Below, piece after piece: positions 8,136-17,215 of a stretch of 64,000 nucleotides of DNA. Source of the stretch: Methylobacter tundripaludum SV96 (GTDB lineage Bacteria; Pseudomonadota; Gammaproteobacteria; Methylococcales; Methylomonadaceae); contig NZ_JH109152.1 of assembly GCF_000190755.2 (NCBI RefSeq), forward strand, positions 558,001 through 622,000. Reading direction: 5' to 3'. Both the position numbers and the translations under genes were made by a program. How positions within the stretch are numbered: position 1 is the first letter of the stretch; each line of letters opens with the position of its first letter. The notes beneath the pieces were generated by a model, which had not been told where the DNA came from, did no database searches, and saw only the letters and a list, made by a program, of their open reading frames with translations.

Positions 8136-10679
8136 TCATCGTTGCCACAGGATGTGGGCAGCTTCCAATGGGATCGCAACACCGTCGCAGTGCGGTATTA
8201 TTCGCGCCGTATAATCGTTTGCGGGACGGGTTACTGACACTGCCGCGCTGTAAACGGAGCCGTTCGACGCACCGGCCGACTGCCGCACGCGCTTCATATC
8301 CACTCGATCGGCTGCGTTATCATCAATGCCGTTAGCATAAAGTTCGACTCGCACTGCCTCCGGATTAAGATCATCGAGATATACTTGAACTTCAAATACA
8401 TGTTGCTCATCGTCAGTCTCTACCTTAACTTCTCCGAAGCGTAGCGCGGCCCATTTCAGTTCCAGACTCCGCTGCCATTCGACTATTTGCCTGCCGATTG
8501 CGCCTTTATTGGCAATGCGCAATTGATAGGCGGTCGCAGCCGGGAGGTAATGTTGCTCGGTGTATTCGCGCACGGTGCGGTTGCCGGAGAAACGCGGGGT
8601 CAATTGCGCCATGCTTTCCCTCATCCGCGCCACCCAGCCGGTAGGAATGCCCCGTTCATCGACGGTATAAAACTCGGGGATTACCTCGTGTTCAAGCAGG
8701 TCGTAGAGCGCATCAGCTTCGACCGCGTCCCAGACTGGATCGTGGTCGTGTTCCTGGCCGTCCCCCAACGCCCAACCCACTTCCGGCGAGTAGGCTTCCG
8801 CCCACCAGCCGTCCAATTCCGACAGATTGAGTCCGCCATTGACCAGCACCTTCATGCCGCTGGTTCCGCACGCTTCCCAGGGCCGCCTTGGCGTGTTGAT
8901 CCAGACATCCACGCCTTGCACCAACTGCTCGGTCAAATGCATGTCGTAGTCACTGAGGAAGATCACATGAGGGCGCACCTCGGGGCGTCGGATGAAATGA
9001 GTCCATTGCCGGATCAGGGCCTGCCCCTCCAAGTCTGCCGGATGAGCCTTGCCGGCAAGGATGAGTTGCACCGGTCGCTCGGCATTGGATAAAAGGCGAA
9101 GCAGTCGATCCGGGTCGTGCAGCAGCAGGTTAGGCCTCTTGTAGGCCGCAAAGCGGCGCGCAAAACCCAGGGTCAATGCGGTGGGATTAAATAAATGTTT
9201 CGCTTCCTCCACTTCCTCGGGAGGCGCGCCGGAGGCGGCCAGTTGCCGGGATAATCGCTCGCGGGCGTATTCAACCAGAGACTTGCCTGCGTCGGCACGA
9301 AATTGCCAGAGCCTGATGTCGGAGATACGGCGGATGTCTTGATCCAAGGTTTCCGTCGGTCTCAGCCAGCGCTCTTTGCCGCAGGCTTCCGTCCACAGAT
9401 CATCGGCCGGAGCCGAGTCCCAGGTCGGCATGTGGACGCCATTGGTTACGTGTCCAACAGGCACTTCGTTCACCGGCCAGCCAGGAAAAAGCGGTTCAAA
9501 GAGATGTCGGCTGACTTCGCCATGCAAACGACTTACGCCGTTTACCGCCCCGCTGCCGCGGATTGCCAGATAGGCCATATTGAAACTTTCCGACGGGTCG
9601 TTCGGGTTCCGGCGGCCTAGAGCCAGCAACTCGTGGAGTGTCAGACCGATATTTTTGGCATAACGACCGAGGTATTGCTCGATAAGGGCCGGGGCGAAAC
9701 GGTCGAATCCTGCGGTCACTGCCGTGTGGGTGGTGAACAGGTTTCCGGCTCGGGTCACGGCCAGAGCGTCATGAAAGGACAGCGCAGTCTCTTCCATGAA
9801 ACTGCGGGCGCGCTCCAACACCGCGAAGGCGGCATGGCCTTCATTCAGGTGACAGACTTCAGGATGAATATCCAGCGCACGCAACAACCGCCAGCCGCCA
9901 ATCCCGAGCAGCAGTTCCTGCTTGATGCGCAGCTCCGGTCCGCCGCCATACAGCTCACTGGTAATCCCCCGATGGGCAGGGAAGTTGGCCGCGTCATTGC
10001 TGTCCAGCAGGTAAAGTTTTACTCTCCCGACCAGGACCTGCCAGACGCGTAGCCAGACCGAGTAACCGGGCAAGGCGATTTCCAGGCGCAACCATTCGCC
10101 GTTGGCTTGGCGAAACGGGGTTATCGGCAACTGTCCGGGGTCGTTGTATGGGAACAGGGCCTGTTGCGCTCCGTTCTTGTCAATCACTTGGCGAAAATAG
10201 CCTTGTTGGTAGAGCAGTCCCACGCCGACCACCGGTACGCCAAGATCGCTGGCGGCTTTGAGCTGATCGCCGGCCACATTGCCGAGTCCGCCTGAGTAAA
10301 TGGGCAGCGCTTCGCTCAACATGAATTCCATGCTGAAATAGGCGACGCAGGTCAACGGAGCCTGCGGATGATGTTGCTGAAACCACGCCGGCGCTTCCAT
10401 CGTTTGCCGCCTGGTCTGAACCAGGTCGTCAACGATCTTGCGGAAAACGGGATCGGCCAACACGCGCTCTATCCGGTCGCGAGACACCGTCTGTAGAACC
10501 ACCCAGGGATTCTGCGTGAGTTTCCATAGTTCCGGATCAAGTTGCTTCCATACCCGGTCGGTGGCATGACTCCACGACCAGCGCATATCCAGTGCCAGCT
10601 CCGCCAGGGCATCGAATCCCTCGACTTCGGTGGGCAAAAGGCTGTATAGCGGGTGGCTGACACGGGTTTGCTTGCTCAT
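8136..10679 (-). CDS. glgP: Alpha-glucan phosphorylase
   Basis: 847 residues. It cleaves alpha-1,4-glucan with phosphate to release glucose 1-phosphate, using pyridoxal phosphate. This is the shorter bacterial/archaeal phosphorylase class with an N-terminal DUF3417-like region (LYSLLPTEVEGFDALAELALDM). Visible blocks are SMEFMLSEALPIYSGGLGNVAGD, HLNEGHAAFAVLE, GFARRFAAYKRPNL, and the cofactor region EACGTSGMKVLVNGGLNLSE. The start at 10679 is preferred because AAGGAGAAAAC precedes it. A copy of the shared promoter motif (10729-10749) lies 50 bp upstream with a -10-like GCTAAA at 10707-10712. That ties it to glgB, which carries the same motif. It should supply glucose 1-phosphate from the glycogen built by the 32-47 kb cluster. 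The last ~150 residues are less conserved. Confidence 0.95.
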   Translation of the reverse strand: MSKQTRVSHPLYSLLPTEVEGFDALAELALDMRWSWSHATDRVWKQLDPELWKLTQNPWVVLQTVSRDRIERVLADPVFRKIVDDLVQTRRQTMEAPAWFQQHHPQAPLTCVAYFSMEFMLSEALPIYSGGLGNVAGDQLKAASDLGVPVVGVGLLYQQGYFRQVIDKNGAQQALFPYNDPGQLPITPFRQANGEWLRLEIALPGYSVWLRVWQVLVGRVKLYLLDSNDAANFPAHRGITSELYGGGPELRIKQELLLGIGGWRLLRALDIHPEVCHLNEGHAAFAVLERARSFMEETALSFHDALAVTRAGNLFTTHTAVTAGFDRFAPALIEQYLGRYAKNIGLTLHELLALGRRNPNDPSESFNMAYLAIRGSGAVNGVSRLHGEVSRHLFEPLFPGWPVNEVPVGHVTNGVHMPTWDSAPADDLWTEACGKERWLRPTETLDQDIRRISDIRLWQFRADAGKSLVEYARERLSRQLAASGAPPEEVEEAKHLFNPTALTLGFARRFAAYKRPNLLLHDPDRLLRLLSNAERPVQLILAGKAHPADLEGQALIRQWTHFIRRPEVRPHVIFLSDYDMHLTEQLVQGVDVWINTPRRPWEACGTSGMKVLVNGGLNLSELDGWWAEAYSPEVGWALGDGQEHDHDPVWDAVEADALYDLLEHEVIPEFYTVDERGIPTGWVARMRESMAQLTPRFSGNRTVREYTEQHYLPAATAYQLRIANKGAIGRQIVEWQRSLELKWAALRFGEVKVETDDEQHVFEVQVYLDDLNPEAVRVELYANGIDDNAADRVDMKRVRQSAGASNGSVYSAAVSVTRPANDYTARIIPHCDGVAIPLEAAHILWQR

Positions 10680-10728
10680 GTTTTCTCCTTCATGACCGGA
10701 AAACACTTTAGCTGTAAAACTAACTGTA

Positions 10729-10749
10729 GTCGGTACGGTAGAGCACATA
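10729..10749 (-). promoter_or_regulatory. Shared promoter motif, glgP copy
   Basis: Read toward glgP it is TATGTGCTCTACCGTACCGA plus C. A -10-like GCTAAA follows at 10712-10707, about 30 bp from the motif centre. The similarity to the csp copy continues through the spacer (TAGTTTTAC). See the finding on the nine copies. Confidence 0.7.
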
Positions 10750-11118
10750 CAGGCACTTGTAATAAAGGAGCTATTCCTTCAACGCTAAAATCCATAGTCT
10801 TAGCATCGCTATGCCAAAGCGATTAAGGTTTTTGGGATGGAAAATCAGGCTATCTTCTTAAAACACACCGATTTAAGGTAATCAATATAGATGAAGCTCT
10901 GTATCGTTTGTTCCTTCACAACGAATACAGTAGTCAAAGATTTTTTTTAATCGGGTAAGGACATGAACCGGCCTTGTCATTTTTAACTTAGTACCGATTA
11001 GCTGAGTCAACGGTGAATCTTCATTTTTTTCACCGTTACTCAGTTCCGTCGATCGATATATTTCCTCTGCGGGTTTTGACTGTGACCGGCGCCTCTTACG
11101 ATAAGATTAAACCGTTGT
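10750..11118. other. Intergenic stretch upstream of glgP
   Basis: About 370 bp, AT-rich, with no supported gene in any frame and no strong repeat seen. A run of seven T follows CAAAGA near 10937. Confidence 0.5.
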
Positions 11119-11301
11119 TTACTTTTCAATTGTAGACATCAAAGCGGATGAGCTTTTTTCGAAAGCTATTGATGAGGTTTTCTCTGCTGCCTTGGCATGC
11201 TCAGGCTGCTGAGCGTTAGCGGCGGCTTTATGATACATTGCGACTTGTTCATGAGCCGCCGCCGCCAAATGTTTCGCGGAGGTTTGTTCTTTAGAGGGCA
11301 C
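11119..11301 (-). CDS. Small Ala/His-rich hypothetical protein
   Basis: 60 residues from a GTG at 11301. It is helical, charged and rich in Ala, His, Lys and Gln (KHLAAAAHEQVAMYHKAAANAQ, EHAKAAEKT). Small proteins with similar His/Ala heptads are common in stress islands of methylotrophs, but there is no named family I can assign. No signal peptide or membrane helix. The upstream GGGAT is only a weak ribosome binding site, which lowers confidence. Confidence 0.45.
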   Translation of the reverse strand: MPSKEQTSAKHLAAAAHEQVAMYHKAAANAQQPEHAKAAEKTSSIAFEKSSSALMSTIEK

Positions 11302-11895
11302 CGTGGATCCCGGAGGCTATTGGCCAATGATTGTTCCTGTCGAAGAGCCAGTGGCTTGGTCCGTAGCAGCCATACCGGCGAATGGTAATGATTTAAGTTG
11401 TTGGGATTTTGTATTTTTATGCCGAAAGCGAGACTCGAACCCATACAGCGCGATAGCGTGAAGCATGTCGAAGAACGACTGTAAGGCTGGCAGGGACAAG
11501 ATTGCAACGCCGAACTGACGCCCCAGTTCAGAAGACTAGCTATCACGCGCGCATATTCAAGACAGAGGCCAGCTTTGCGATGACGCGCTTTGGCTAGACG
11601 TAAGCCGCATTCGGCCCGGCATGAATCACCCAAAACATAATGTTTGAGAAAGGGATAAGTCCATGAAACGATACAGAGATTCGCGCTCAGTGCAGTTGCC
11701 ACAGAAATGCTCCTCGGCCTGGATGGTTGGGCAGGCAAGTCGATGCAGAATAAGAACACCGTCATCGAAGGTATTGTCGCCCACAAAGTCAGTAAACCCA
11801 ATTGATGATCGAGGTGCGATGCACCTGACCTACCCGGCTAGTGCACTGCGGGCACCCACGCGTCCGGACAAGTGTGCCGACCACGCTGGAAAATA
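11302..11895. other. Gene-poor stretch before the phospholipase D-like gene
   Basis: Several short overlapping frames exist on both strands, the longest on the minus strand at 11166-11801, but none has domain similarity or a convincing start. The tRNA-like string GAGACTCGAACCC near 11429 has no matching cloverleaf. I see nothing functional here that I can support. Confidence 0.45.
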
Positions 11896-13775
11896 ATGAT
11901 GATCGGCCGATTCCACTTTTCACTTGTCGTACTGATAGTCGCAGTCCTCAGTGGATGCGCTTCGCTTCCTCCCGGCATCGACTTTCCAAAAACCGCGTCT
12001 TCGGCGCTCTCTCATCCTGAGGAGACTCGGCTCGGTCGCCAGTTTGACAATACAGGACGCCAACAGGGTGGCAACTCTGGATTTCGTATCGTCCCGGTAG
12101 GCGCCGACGGGTTCCTGATCCGGATGCAAATGATCAATGCCGCAGAACGAACACTCGACCTTCAATATTTCATTTTTCGCGGGGACAAAACTGGCCAGCT
12201 GCTTACCGACGCTGTGCTGCATGCGGCTGATCGCGGGGTGCGCGTACGCGTGCTGATCGACGATGGCGAAACGGTGGCCGGTGACGATCAGATTACAGCG
12301 CTTGATGCGCATCCTGCAGTCGAGATTCGAGTTTTCAATCCATTCGCGTATCGCGGCCATACCAAGCTGTTTAGAGCCATGGAATTCATGTTCAATGCCT
12401 CCCGGCTCGACTACAGAATGCACAATAAATTGCTCGTTGTAGACAATGCAATAGCGCTCATAGGCGGACGCAATATAGGTGATCAATTCTTTCAGATCGA
12501 CCCTGAGTCCCAATTCGCCGATGACGACGTATTTGCCGCCGGTCCTATCGCTCAACGGCTCTCGTCGACTTTCGACGAGTACTGGAACAGTGCCCTGTCG
12601 ATTCCCGCCGAGGCGCTTTCAGGACAAAAGTCGTCTAATGCAGCGTTGGACGAGCTTCGCGAGGTATTGCACGAACATGACCAACAGTTGAAGACGGATG
12701 GTATCGACTATGTGAGGCGGGTTGCAACCGGCGAGCTATTTGACAGGATAATCTTCGGCCGCTTGCCCCTGATATGGGCGCACGCTGAACTGGTCTACGT
12801 GAAAGTGCCGCTATTTTTGCGAAAGCTTGTTTTGGGCATCCCAGCCCAAGCAAGCGGCAAAAATTACGCGGCAGCCAATGCCTCCGGCGGCCCCAGCCGT
12901 CCTGCTTCATTCGTTGGATACCCAGCAAGGGGTATCCAACATCATTCTCGCAATGACTCGACGCGATGTCGGAAAGCCTGCATTTTCACTACGCAAAAAG
13001 CGCTTCGTGAAAACACATGCGCTATCGCTTCTGCGGACTAAAAATCTTCGCTACGCGGTGCTCCGCTTCCAAGATTTTCAGCGATAGCCCCGACAAGAAG
13101 AAAGTGGAAAATGGAGCGATGATGGGTAGTCTGATGCAGCAGGCGGTGGCCAATGCCACCAACTCGGTGCAGTCCGAGTTGCTGATGGTCACGCCTTATC
13201 TGATACCGGGGGACGAAGGAATGCAGCTGTTCAAAGACCTGCGCCAACGCAACGTACGTGTACGCATCCTGACCAACTCACTCGAGTCATCGCCGATGTT
13301 GCTGGCGCAGTCTGGCTACATCCATTATCGTGTGCCTCTGCTTGAGAATGGCGTGGAGCTCTATGAGATCCGCTCACTTCTGGGTAATGCCAGAGGTAGC
13401 GGTGAAACGGCGGCGATATCGCGATATGGGAACTATTCCCTGCACGCGAAACTGTTTGTATTTGACCGCCAGAGGCTGTTTATAGGATCAATGAACTTCG
13501 ACCAGCGATCGATGCACCTCAACACTGAGTTTGGCTTGATCATTGACAGTCCTGCGCTGGCCCAACAGGTTGCTGCGCGTTTCGAAGCCATGGTGCAGCC
13601 GGTCAATTCCTACAGGCTGGCATTGCGTCCGAACAGCGAGGGGGATCCAAGTTTAATGTGGAAAACCCAGGAAGGCGCAAAAGTCGTCGAGTACGATACA
13701 GAACCTGCTCGGAGTGACTGGCAAAGAATCAAGGTCAATATTTTATCTCTACTGCCACTGGATGATGAATTATGA
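11896..13775 (+). pseudogene. Phospholipase D/cardiolipin synthase-like lipoprotein gene, interrupted
   Basis: The 5' part (11896-12798) encodes a lipoprotein signal (LIVAVLSGC) and the first HKD motif, HNKLLVVDNAIALIGGRN. It then runs into foreign sequence and stops at 13039-13041. The 3' part (13083-13775) starts at DSPDKKKVENG and carries the second HKD motif, HAKLFVFDRQRLFIGSMNFD. Joining 12798 to 13083 restores one frame (..HAELVY-DSPDKK..) of about 530 residues, as expected for ClsC-type enzymes that make cardiolipin from two phospholipids. The inserted 284 bp adds a frameshift and a stop. The two halves are otherwise intact, so the break looks recent. The stop overlaps the start of the next gene (ATGA at 13772). 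Whether the halves still make protein is unknown. Confidence 0.85.
12799..13082. mobile_element. 284-bp insertion in the phospholipase D-like gene
   Basis: Defined by the abrupt loss and return of coding similarity; one G can be placed at either edge. The right 76 bp is the dispersed repeat also found at 2194-2269. The middle holds GGATACCC/GGGTATCC, a short palindrome. No transposase is encoded. No clear terminal inverted repeats or target duplication could be seen, so the type of element is open. Confidence 0.75.
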
Positions 13776-14146
13776 ACATACGATTGATAACGGGTTTGAT
13801 GCTAATACTGGAACTCTTGCTGGTGCCAGTTGCGCGTGCGCAGCCCCCGGTAAATGTGCAAATAGAAGTGAACTTTCTGCTTGGCTTTGTCGAGGGATCT
13901 TCCGGATGTGAGCTTAATCGCAACGGCACCTGGCACAACTCGAAAGCGGCGCAAATGCATTTACGCGACAAATACAAATACCTGGTGGCAAGAAATATGA
14001 TCAAAACCACCGAAGACTTTATTGAAAAGGCTGCCACGGAAAGCAGTCTTAGCGGTCAACCTTATGAGGTGAGTTGTAATGGTGGCGCAACCGTGACGAG
14101 CAAACAATGGCTGAGCGACGAACTTGCGCGTTTTAGGACTTTTTAG
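13772..14146 (+). CDS. DUF5329 (YfeK-like) periplasmic protein
   Basis: 124 residues with a signal peptide (LITGLMLILELLLVPVARA, cleavage after about residue 23). The mature part has the DUF5329 pattern: EVNFLLGFVEGSSGCELNRNG, a KAAQMHLRDKYKYL helix, TEDFIEKAATESSLSG and PYEVSCNG. The two Cys may pair. The function of the family is unknown. The ATG overlaps the stop of the phospholipase D-like gene by 4 bp, so the pair was translationally coupled. The insertion in that gene would be expected to weaken expression of this one unless the 3' half still has its own start. Confidence 0.85.
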   Translation: MNIRLITGLMLILELLLVPVARAQPPVNVQIEVNFLLGFVEGSSGCELNRNGTWHNSKAAQMHLRDKYKYLVARNMIKTTEDFIEKAATESSLSGQPYEVSCNGGATVTSKQWLSDELARFRTF

Positions 14147-14173
14147 GGGACGGCGGTTCTGTCACCCAATGGG

Positions 14174-14560
14174 TCAAGCCGAGTGGTCAATGCCGACAGA
14201 AAAATCTCGATCAAGATCCCGGCAGCTCAAGTATCTCAACAACATGGAGCAGGAACCGAACAGGATGTTCTCGGGATCGTTGCCCTTGATCCTCATGTCT
14301 GATTTGCAAATGCCGTAGGTTTCCGGGTTTATCTCTTTGCCGTATAGGTACACACCAGCCTTGGCTTTGATCTCGTCTTTGGAGTCGGTGAGCATGCCAC
14401 TGCTACTGCATGCGGGGTCGTAGATCGTGAGTGGGTTGTGTAACGGGTCCTTAATCGGAATGAAGACCAGTAAGGTCATCAACTTAATGACCTTACTGGA
14501 CGTGAAATGCTCACGGCCGCTGCGAGACAGGGGCTCAAGAAGAACTCCGGGAGCGGCTAT
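14174..14560 (-). pseudogene. Remnant of a type I restriction-modification methylase (HsdM)
   Basis: Read on the minus strand, the sequence gives GREHFTSSKVIKLMTLLVF, then TIYDPACSSSGMLTDSKD and GKEINPETYGICKSDMRIKG, ending NILFGS. These are the N6-adenine methylase SAM motif (normally DPxCGxGG) and the following block of HsdM. Only about 100 of some 500 residues are left, the Gly residues of motif I have become Ser, and no hsdS or hsdR is nearby. It is a dead fragment of an old restriction locus. Confidence 0.85.
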
Positions 14561-14699
14561 AACCGCTCACACCCTTTACCGAGTCCCGGAATTTTATGGA
14601 CAAAAAACTCGGATAAGAATGTGAACAGATGTTAAATACAAATCCAAGTCGATTAACGATCTTATGTTGTTTATAAAACCGTCAACGCCTTCTAATCGC

Positions 14700-15215
14700 T
14701 TATACGCTGCTTTCACCGGTCGATGAAATATCTTCCGCATGGGCCTCTTCGAAGATTTCCTTCGCATTCGAACGCTCTTCGGAACTTTCCGTATGCACAG
14801 AAATCAAAGCGCTTCCTCCCTTGATCTTTCCCTCATAGCGTTTGGCTTCATATTCTGGAATGCCCAAGCCGACCAAAGCGCCGGTAATGCCGCCGGTAGC
14901 CGCACCCACTGCCGCACCGCTCAAGGCTCCCATGATCGGCCCGGCAGCAATAAATGGACCGACTCCAGGAATGGCCAGGCTACCGATACCCGCCAGCCAT
15001 CCCAGCACAGCACCCACACCAATGCCGGTTGCTCCGCCGATAGCCGCCCCTTCGGGGGCCTTGGTGTGCTTTTCATGGGCGAAGTCCTTGGTACTGGATT
15101 TGTCCGGGAACAGCACGGAAATATCGTTATTCGAGAAACCGGCTGTTTTCAACTGGCTGACAATATGTTCTGCCTGTTCGATATTTTTGGCGATACAAAA
15201 AACTGCTTTTTTCAT
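14700..15215 (-). CDS. Glycine-zipper general-stress protein
   Basis: 171 residues. The N-terminal ~50 residues (MKKAVFCIAKNIEQAEHIVSQLKTAGF..DISVLFPD) form a small alpha/beta domain like that of general stress protein 17M/DUF1269-type proteins. A long Gly/Ala glycine-zipper hairpin follows (about 55-110) and would insert in the membrane, then a YEGKIKGGSALISVH strand and an acidic tail. AGGAGA precedes the ATG. It lies 20 bp downstream of the BON lipoprotein on the same strand, likely in one transcript. The family has no known reaction; a stress role is inferred from its neighbours. Confidence 0.8.
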   Translation of the reverse strand: MKKAVFCIAKNIEQAEHIVSQLKTAGFSNNDISVLFPDKSSTKDFAHEKHTKAPEGAAIGGATGIGVGAVLGWLAGIGSLAIPGVGPFIAAGPIMGALSGAAVGAATGGITGALVGLGIPEYEAKRYEGKIKGGSALISVHTESSEERSNAKEIFEEAHAEDISSTGESSV

Positions 15216-15235
15216 GATTTATCTCCTAATGCTGG

Positions 15236-15706
15236 TTAAGGTGCTTTGATTTCGAGTTGATTATCCACCTGCTTCACTCCCCGTATTTTTTTGGCGATTG
15301 ATTGCAGTGTGTTTTTTTCCGCAGCATTTTCGACAGGGCCGCGTAGGGTTACAACACCGTTGCGGGTGATGATTTTGGCGTTGTGAGCGTCCAGTGACAG
15401 TGATTCGTCTTTGACGATGGTTCGGCGGATGGCCGCAGTGATCTTACGATCTCCAGGATTTGCGCCTTGATCTTCCGGGGTGAGAGTGGCGCCGCTACTG
15501 TCGCGAACATTGCGATCGGTATTTTCTAGATTCGAATTGGGGGGAGGTGTCGGCCTCTGTTGAACATTGCGTTCGATATGTTCGAGTTCTGAAGCACGAG
15601 GTTCTGCTGGCGGCGTATTAGTGATCGGTTCGTCTCGGGCGCAGCCGGTCACCAGCAACAGGCTCGCCGTCAAGGCGAATGTGAATAACCCTAATCGCTT
15701 CGGCAT
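15236..15706 (-). CDS. BON-domain lipoprotein
   Basis: 156 residues from the ATG at 15706 (AAGGA 7 nt upstream). A lipoprotein signal ends LLLVTGC at residue 22. A Pro/Asn-rich linker leads to one BON domain (about residues 88-155: DRKITAAIRRTIVKDESLS, VVTLRGPVENAAEK, VKQVDNQLEI). BON domains bind phospholipid surfaces; the best-known relative is OsmY of E. coli, made under osmotic stress. It should be an outer-membrane or periplasmic lipoprotein. It is probably co-transcribed with the glycine-zipper gene that follows. Confidence 0.9.
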   Translation of the reverse strand: MPKRLGLFTFALTASLLLVTGCARDEPITNTPPAEPRASELEHIERNVQQRPTPPPNSNLENTDRNVRDSSGATLTPEDQGANPGDRKITAAIRRTIVKDESLSLDAHNAKIITRNGVVTLRGPVENAAEKNTLQSIAKKIRGVKQVDNQLEIKAP

Positions 15707-15993
15707 AGTGAAGTCCTTACGCTTAACTGAGTCGTCGGTGTTGTTTATGTTGTCCAGGGTTTGCATGGCGGTTCTCCTTTGAATGAATGTTAAATCAGGT
15801 AGTTACTCTTAAAAAACCGTAAAGACTTTGCTGAGACTGCGTTGCCTAATGCGGTATGAGTTGTTTTTCAATGCTTAACGATGACCTAGCCATAAGTTAA
15901 GACTTATTCGTTCAACTGTTCGATAGACTTACTGCTCGCCACGAACGGCAGGTCCAACCCTGCGCGTCGCGCCCATCAGCATGTTGAACGCGT

Positions 15994-16068
15994 CTAACGC
16001 ACGAACAACGCAATCAGAATAATGATGGGGATGGGGATGCCGAGAAGGTACAAAAGTATTGAGCGCAT
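15994..16068 (-). CDS. 24-residue membrane peptide (YLLGIPIPIIILIALF type)
   Basis: ATG at 16068 with AGGAGA 6-7 nt upstream, stop at 15994-15996. The product starts MRSILLYLLGIPIP and continues IIILIALFVR: a single hydrophobic helix with a Pro pair and basic ends. Peptides of this pattern recur beside stress genes in many Proteobacteria, which supports it as real, but no function is known. It lies 32 bp downstream of the membrane protein at 16100-17068. From 15707 to 15993 nothing else is seen. Confidence 0.75.
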   Translation of the reverse strand: MRSILLYLLGIPIPIIILIALFVR

Positions 16069-16099
16069 TGTTTGTCTCCTAAGTTAGTTGTAAATGTAA

Positions 16100-17068
16100 T
16101 TACATGTCACGCTGCCGGCCGCCATAAGTAGCCGCAAAGCTGGCGACGAATGCCCCGATGAGCAACGAGATGAACAGCCACAGCGACGCATAGACAAAAG
16201 CTTTGCGTGCGGAGTCGGCAGCTTCTTTAGCCGCAGTTTCCGCTTCGCTAAGCTTGGCCTGTATGCGTGCATAGGTATCAACCACTCGTTTTTCAGCATC
16301 CAGCTGTGTCAGACCGGTGCGCTGTGCGACAACCTGACCGACATACCGAAGGTCTTCTGCGGGCAATGGTCCCGTGTGAATGCTGTTCATGAAGATACGG
16401 GCAACTTCGGTTCTGTATACGGCAGCGCTTGGCTCAGAAATAACGCTAGACATGCCGCCGCTTTCGTCGGGAGTTAAAACGGTTACAGACACATTGACGT
16501 CCTTTCGGAACAGCGAATCCACGAAGTACTTCATAGGCTCCCATTTCGCCATTTCCGATCCACCCGCCATCCCGCTAGTTGTGGCGGTAGCCGCTGTAGT
16601 AGCGACTCCCCCAGCCTGAATTCCACCACTGACAATCGATCCAATCACGGATGTCAGTAGTGCGGCGGTTGCAAGCGCGGCGACCGCCCAAGCCAGGAAG
16701 CCGTGAGCAGTGTCGCGGAAGTAGACCTCGTCCGTATGTACCGAAACCCACTTTGTCCTCAGCCTGCCGGCGAGGTAGCCACCCATTCCTGAAGCAACGA
16801 GTTGCGTAAAGGTCAGCCACAGTATGGACGATACGCCGAAAGTGGTTGCACTTACGCCGCTGTAGGCCCAAGGCGACACCGAGGACAGACCTAAACCTGT
16901 TCCCAGCATCAAAAGAATCAACGCCAGGGCTGCTGTCGCCGCTGCTCCAGCAAAAATGGCGCTCCACGACACAGCACTTGCATTGGCATGCATGGATTCT
17001 GGGTAGACACCGGATAAGGTACGTTCACCCCCAAATTCGTTTACGACTGAGTTATTAGGATAGGTCAT
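16100..17068 (-). CDS. Uncharacterised four-helix membrane protein
   Basis: 322 residues from the ATG at 17068 (MTYPNNSVV...; AGGAG upstream). Hydrophobic segments lie near residues 33-57 (WSAIFAGAAATAALALILLM), 72-94, 120-145, and at the C-terminus (about 287-312, YASLWLFISLLIGAFVASFA). A soluble, Lys/Glu-rich stretch (about 230-285) predicts a helical coiled region. Similar proteins occur in many Proteobacteria without an assigned role. A copy of the shared promoter motif lies 56 bp upstream, so it may belong to the same stress regulon as csbD and glgP. The 24-residue peptide gene follows. Confidence 0.75.
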   Translation of the reverse strand: MTYPNNSVVNEFGGERTLSGVYPESMHANASAVSWSAIFAGAAATAALALILLMLGTGLGLSSVSPWAYSGVSATTFGVSSILWLTFTQLVASGMGGYLAGRLRTKWVSVHTDEVYFRDTAHGFLAWAVAALATAALLTSVIGSIVSGGIQAGGVATTAATATTSGMAGGSEMAKWEPMKYFVDSLFRKDVNVSVTVLTPDESGGMSSVISEPSAAVYRTEVARIFMNSIHTGPLPAEDLRYVGQVVAQRTGLTQLDAEKRVVDTYARIQAKLSEAETAAKEAADSARKAFVYASLWLFISLLIGAFVASFAATYGGRQRDM

Positions 17069-17123
17069 GATGAATCTCCTGAAAATTGCGTTTGAAATAG
17101 TATTGCGCGGGTCGTCGCCACGC

Positions 17124-17144
17124 ATCTGTACGCCATCGTACATA
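17124..17144 (-). promoter_or_regulatory. Shared promoter motif, membrane-protein copy
   Basis: Read toward the gene at 17068 it is TATGTACGATGGCGTACAGA plus T, with a perfect GTACG-N4-CGTAC palindrome. The most likely -10 (TACTAT) is about 5 bp farther away than in the glgP copy, so the spacing is less good. Confidence 0.55.
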
Positions 17145-17215
17145 ACGGAAAATAAAGATTGAACAGCCCGACTTTGACATTGTTATGGACTCCTTATTGT
17201 TTGGACGGGGTAGTC

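Noticed and set aside
11420-11450. tRNA-like string GAGACTCGAACCC
   Set aside because: Flanks do not form T-stem, anticodon or acceptor pairing on either strand.
11166-11801. 211-codon minus-strand frame
   Set aside because: Low-complexity Ser/Arg/Leu composition, no motif, and it overlaps the more plausible small gene at 11119-11301.
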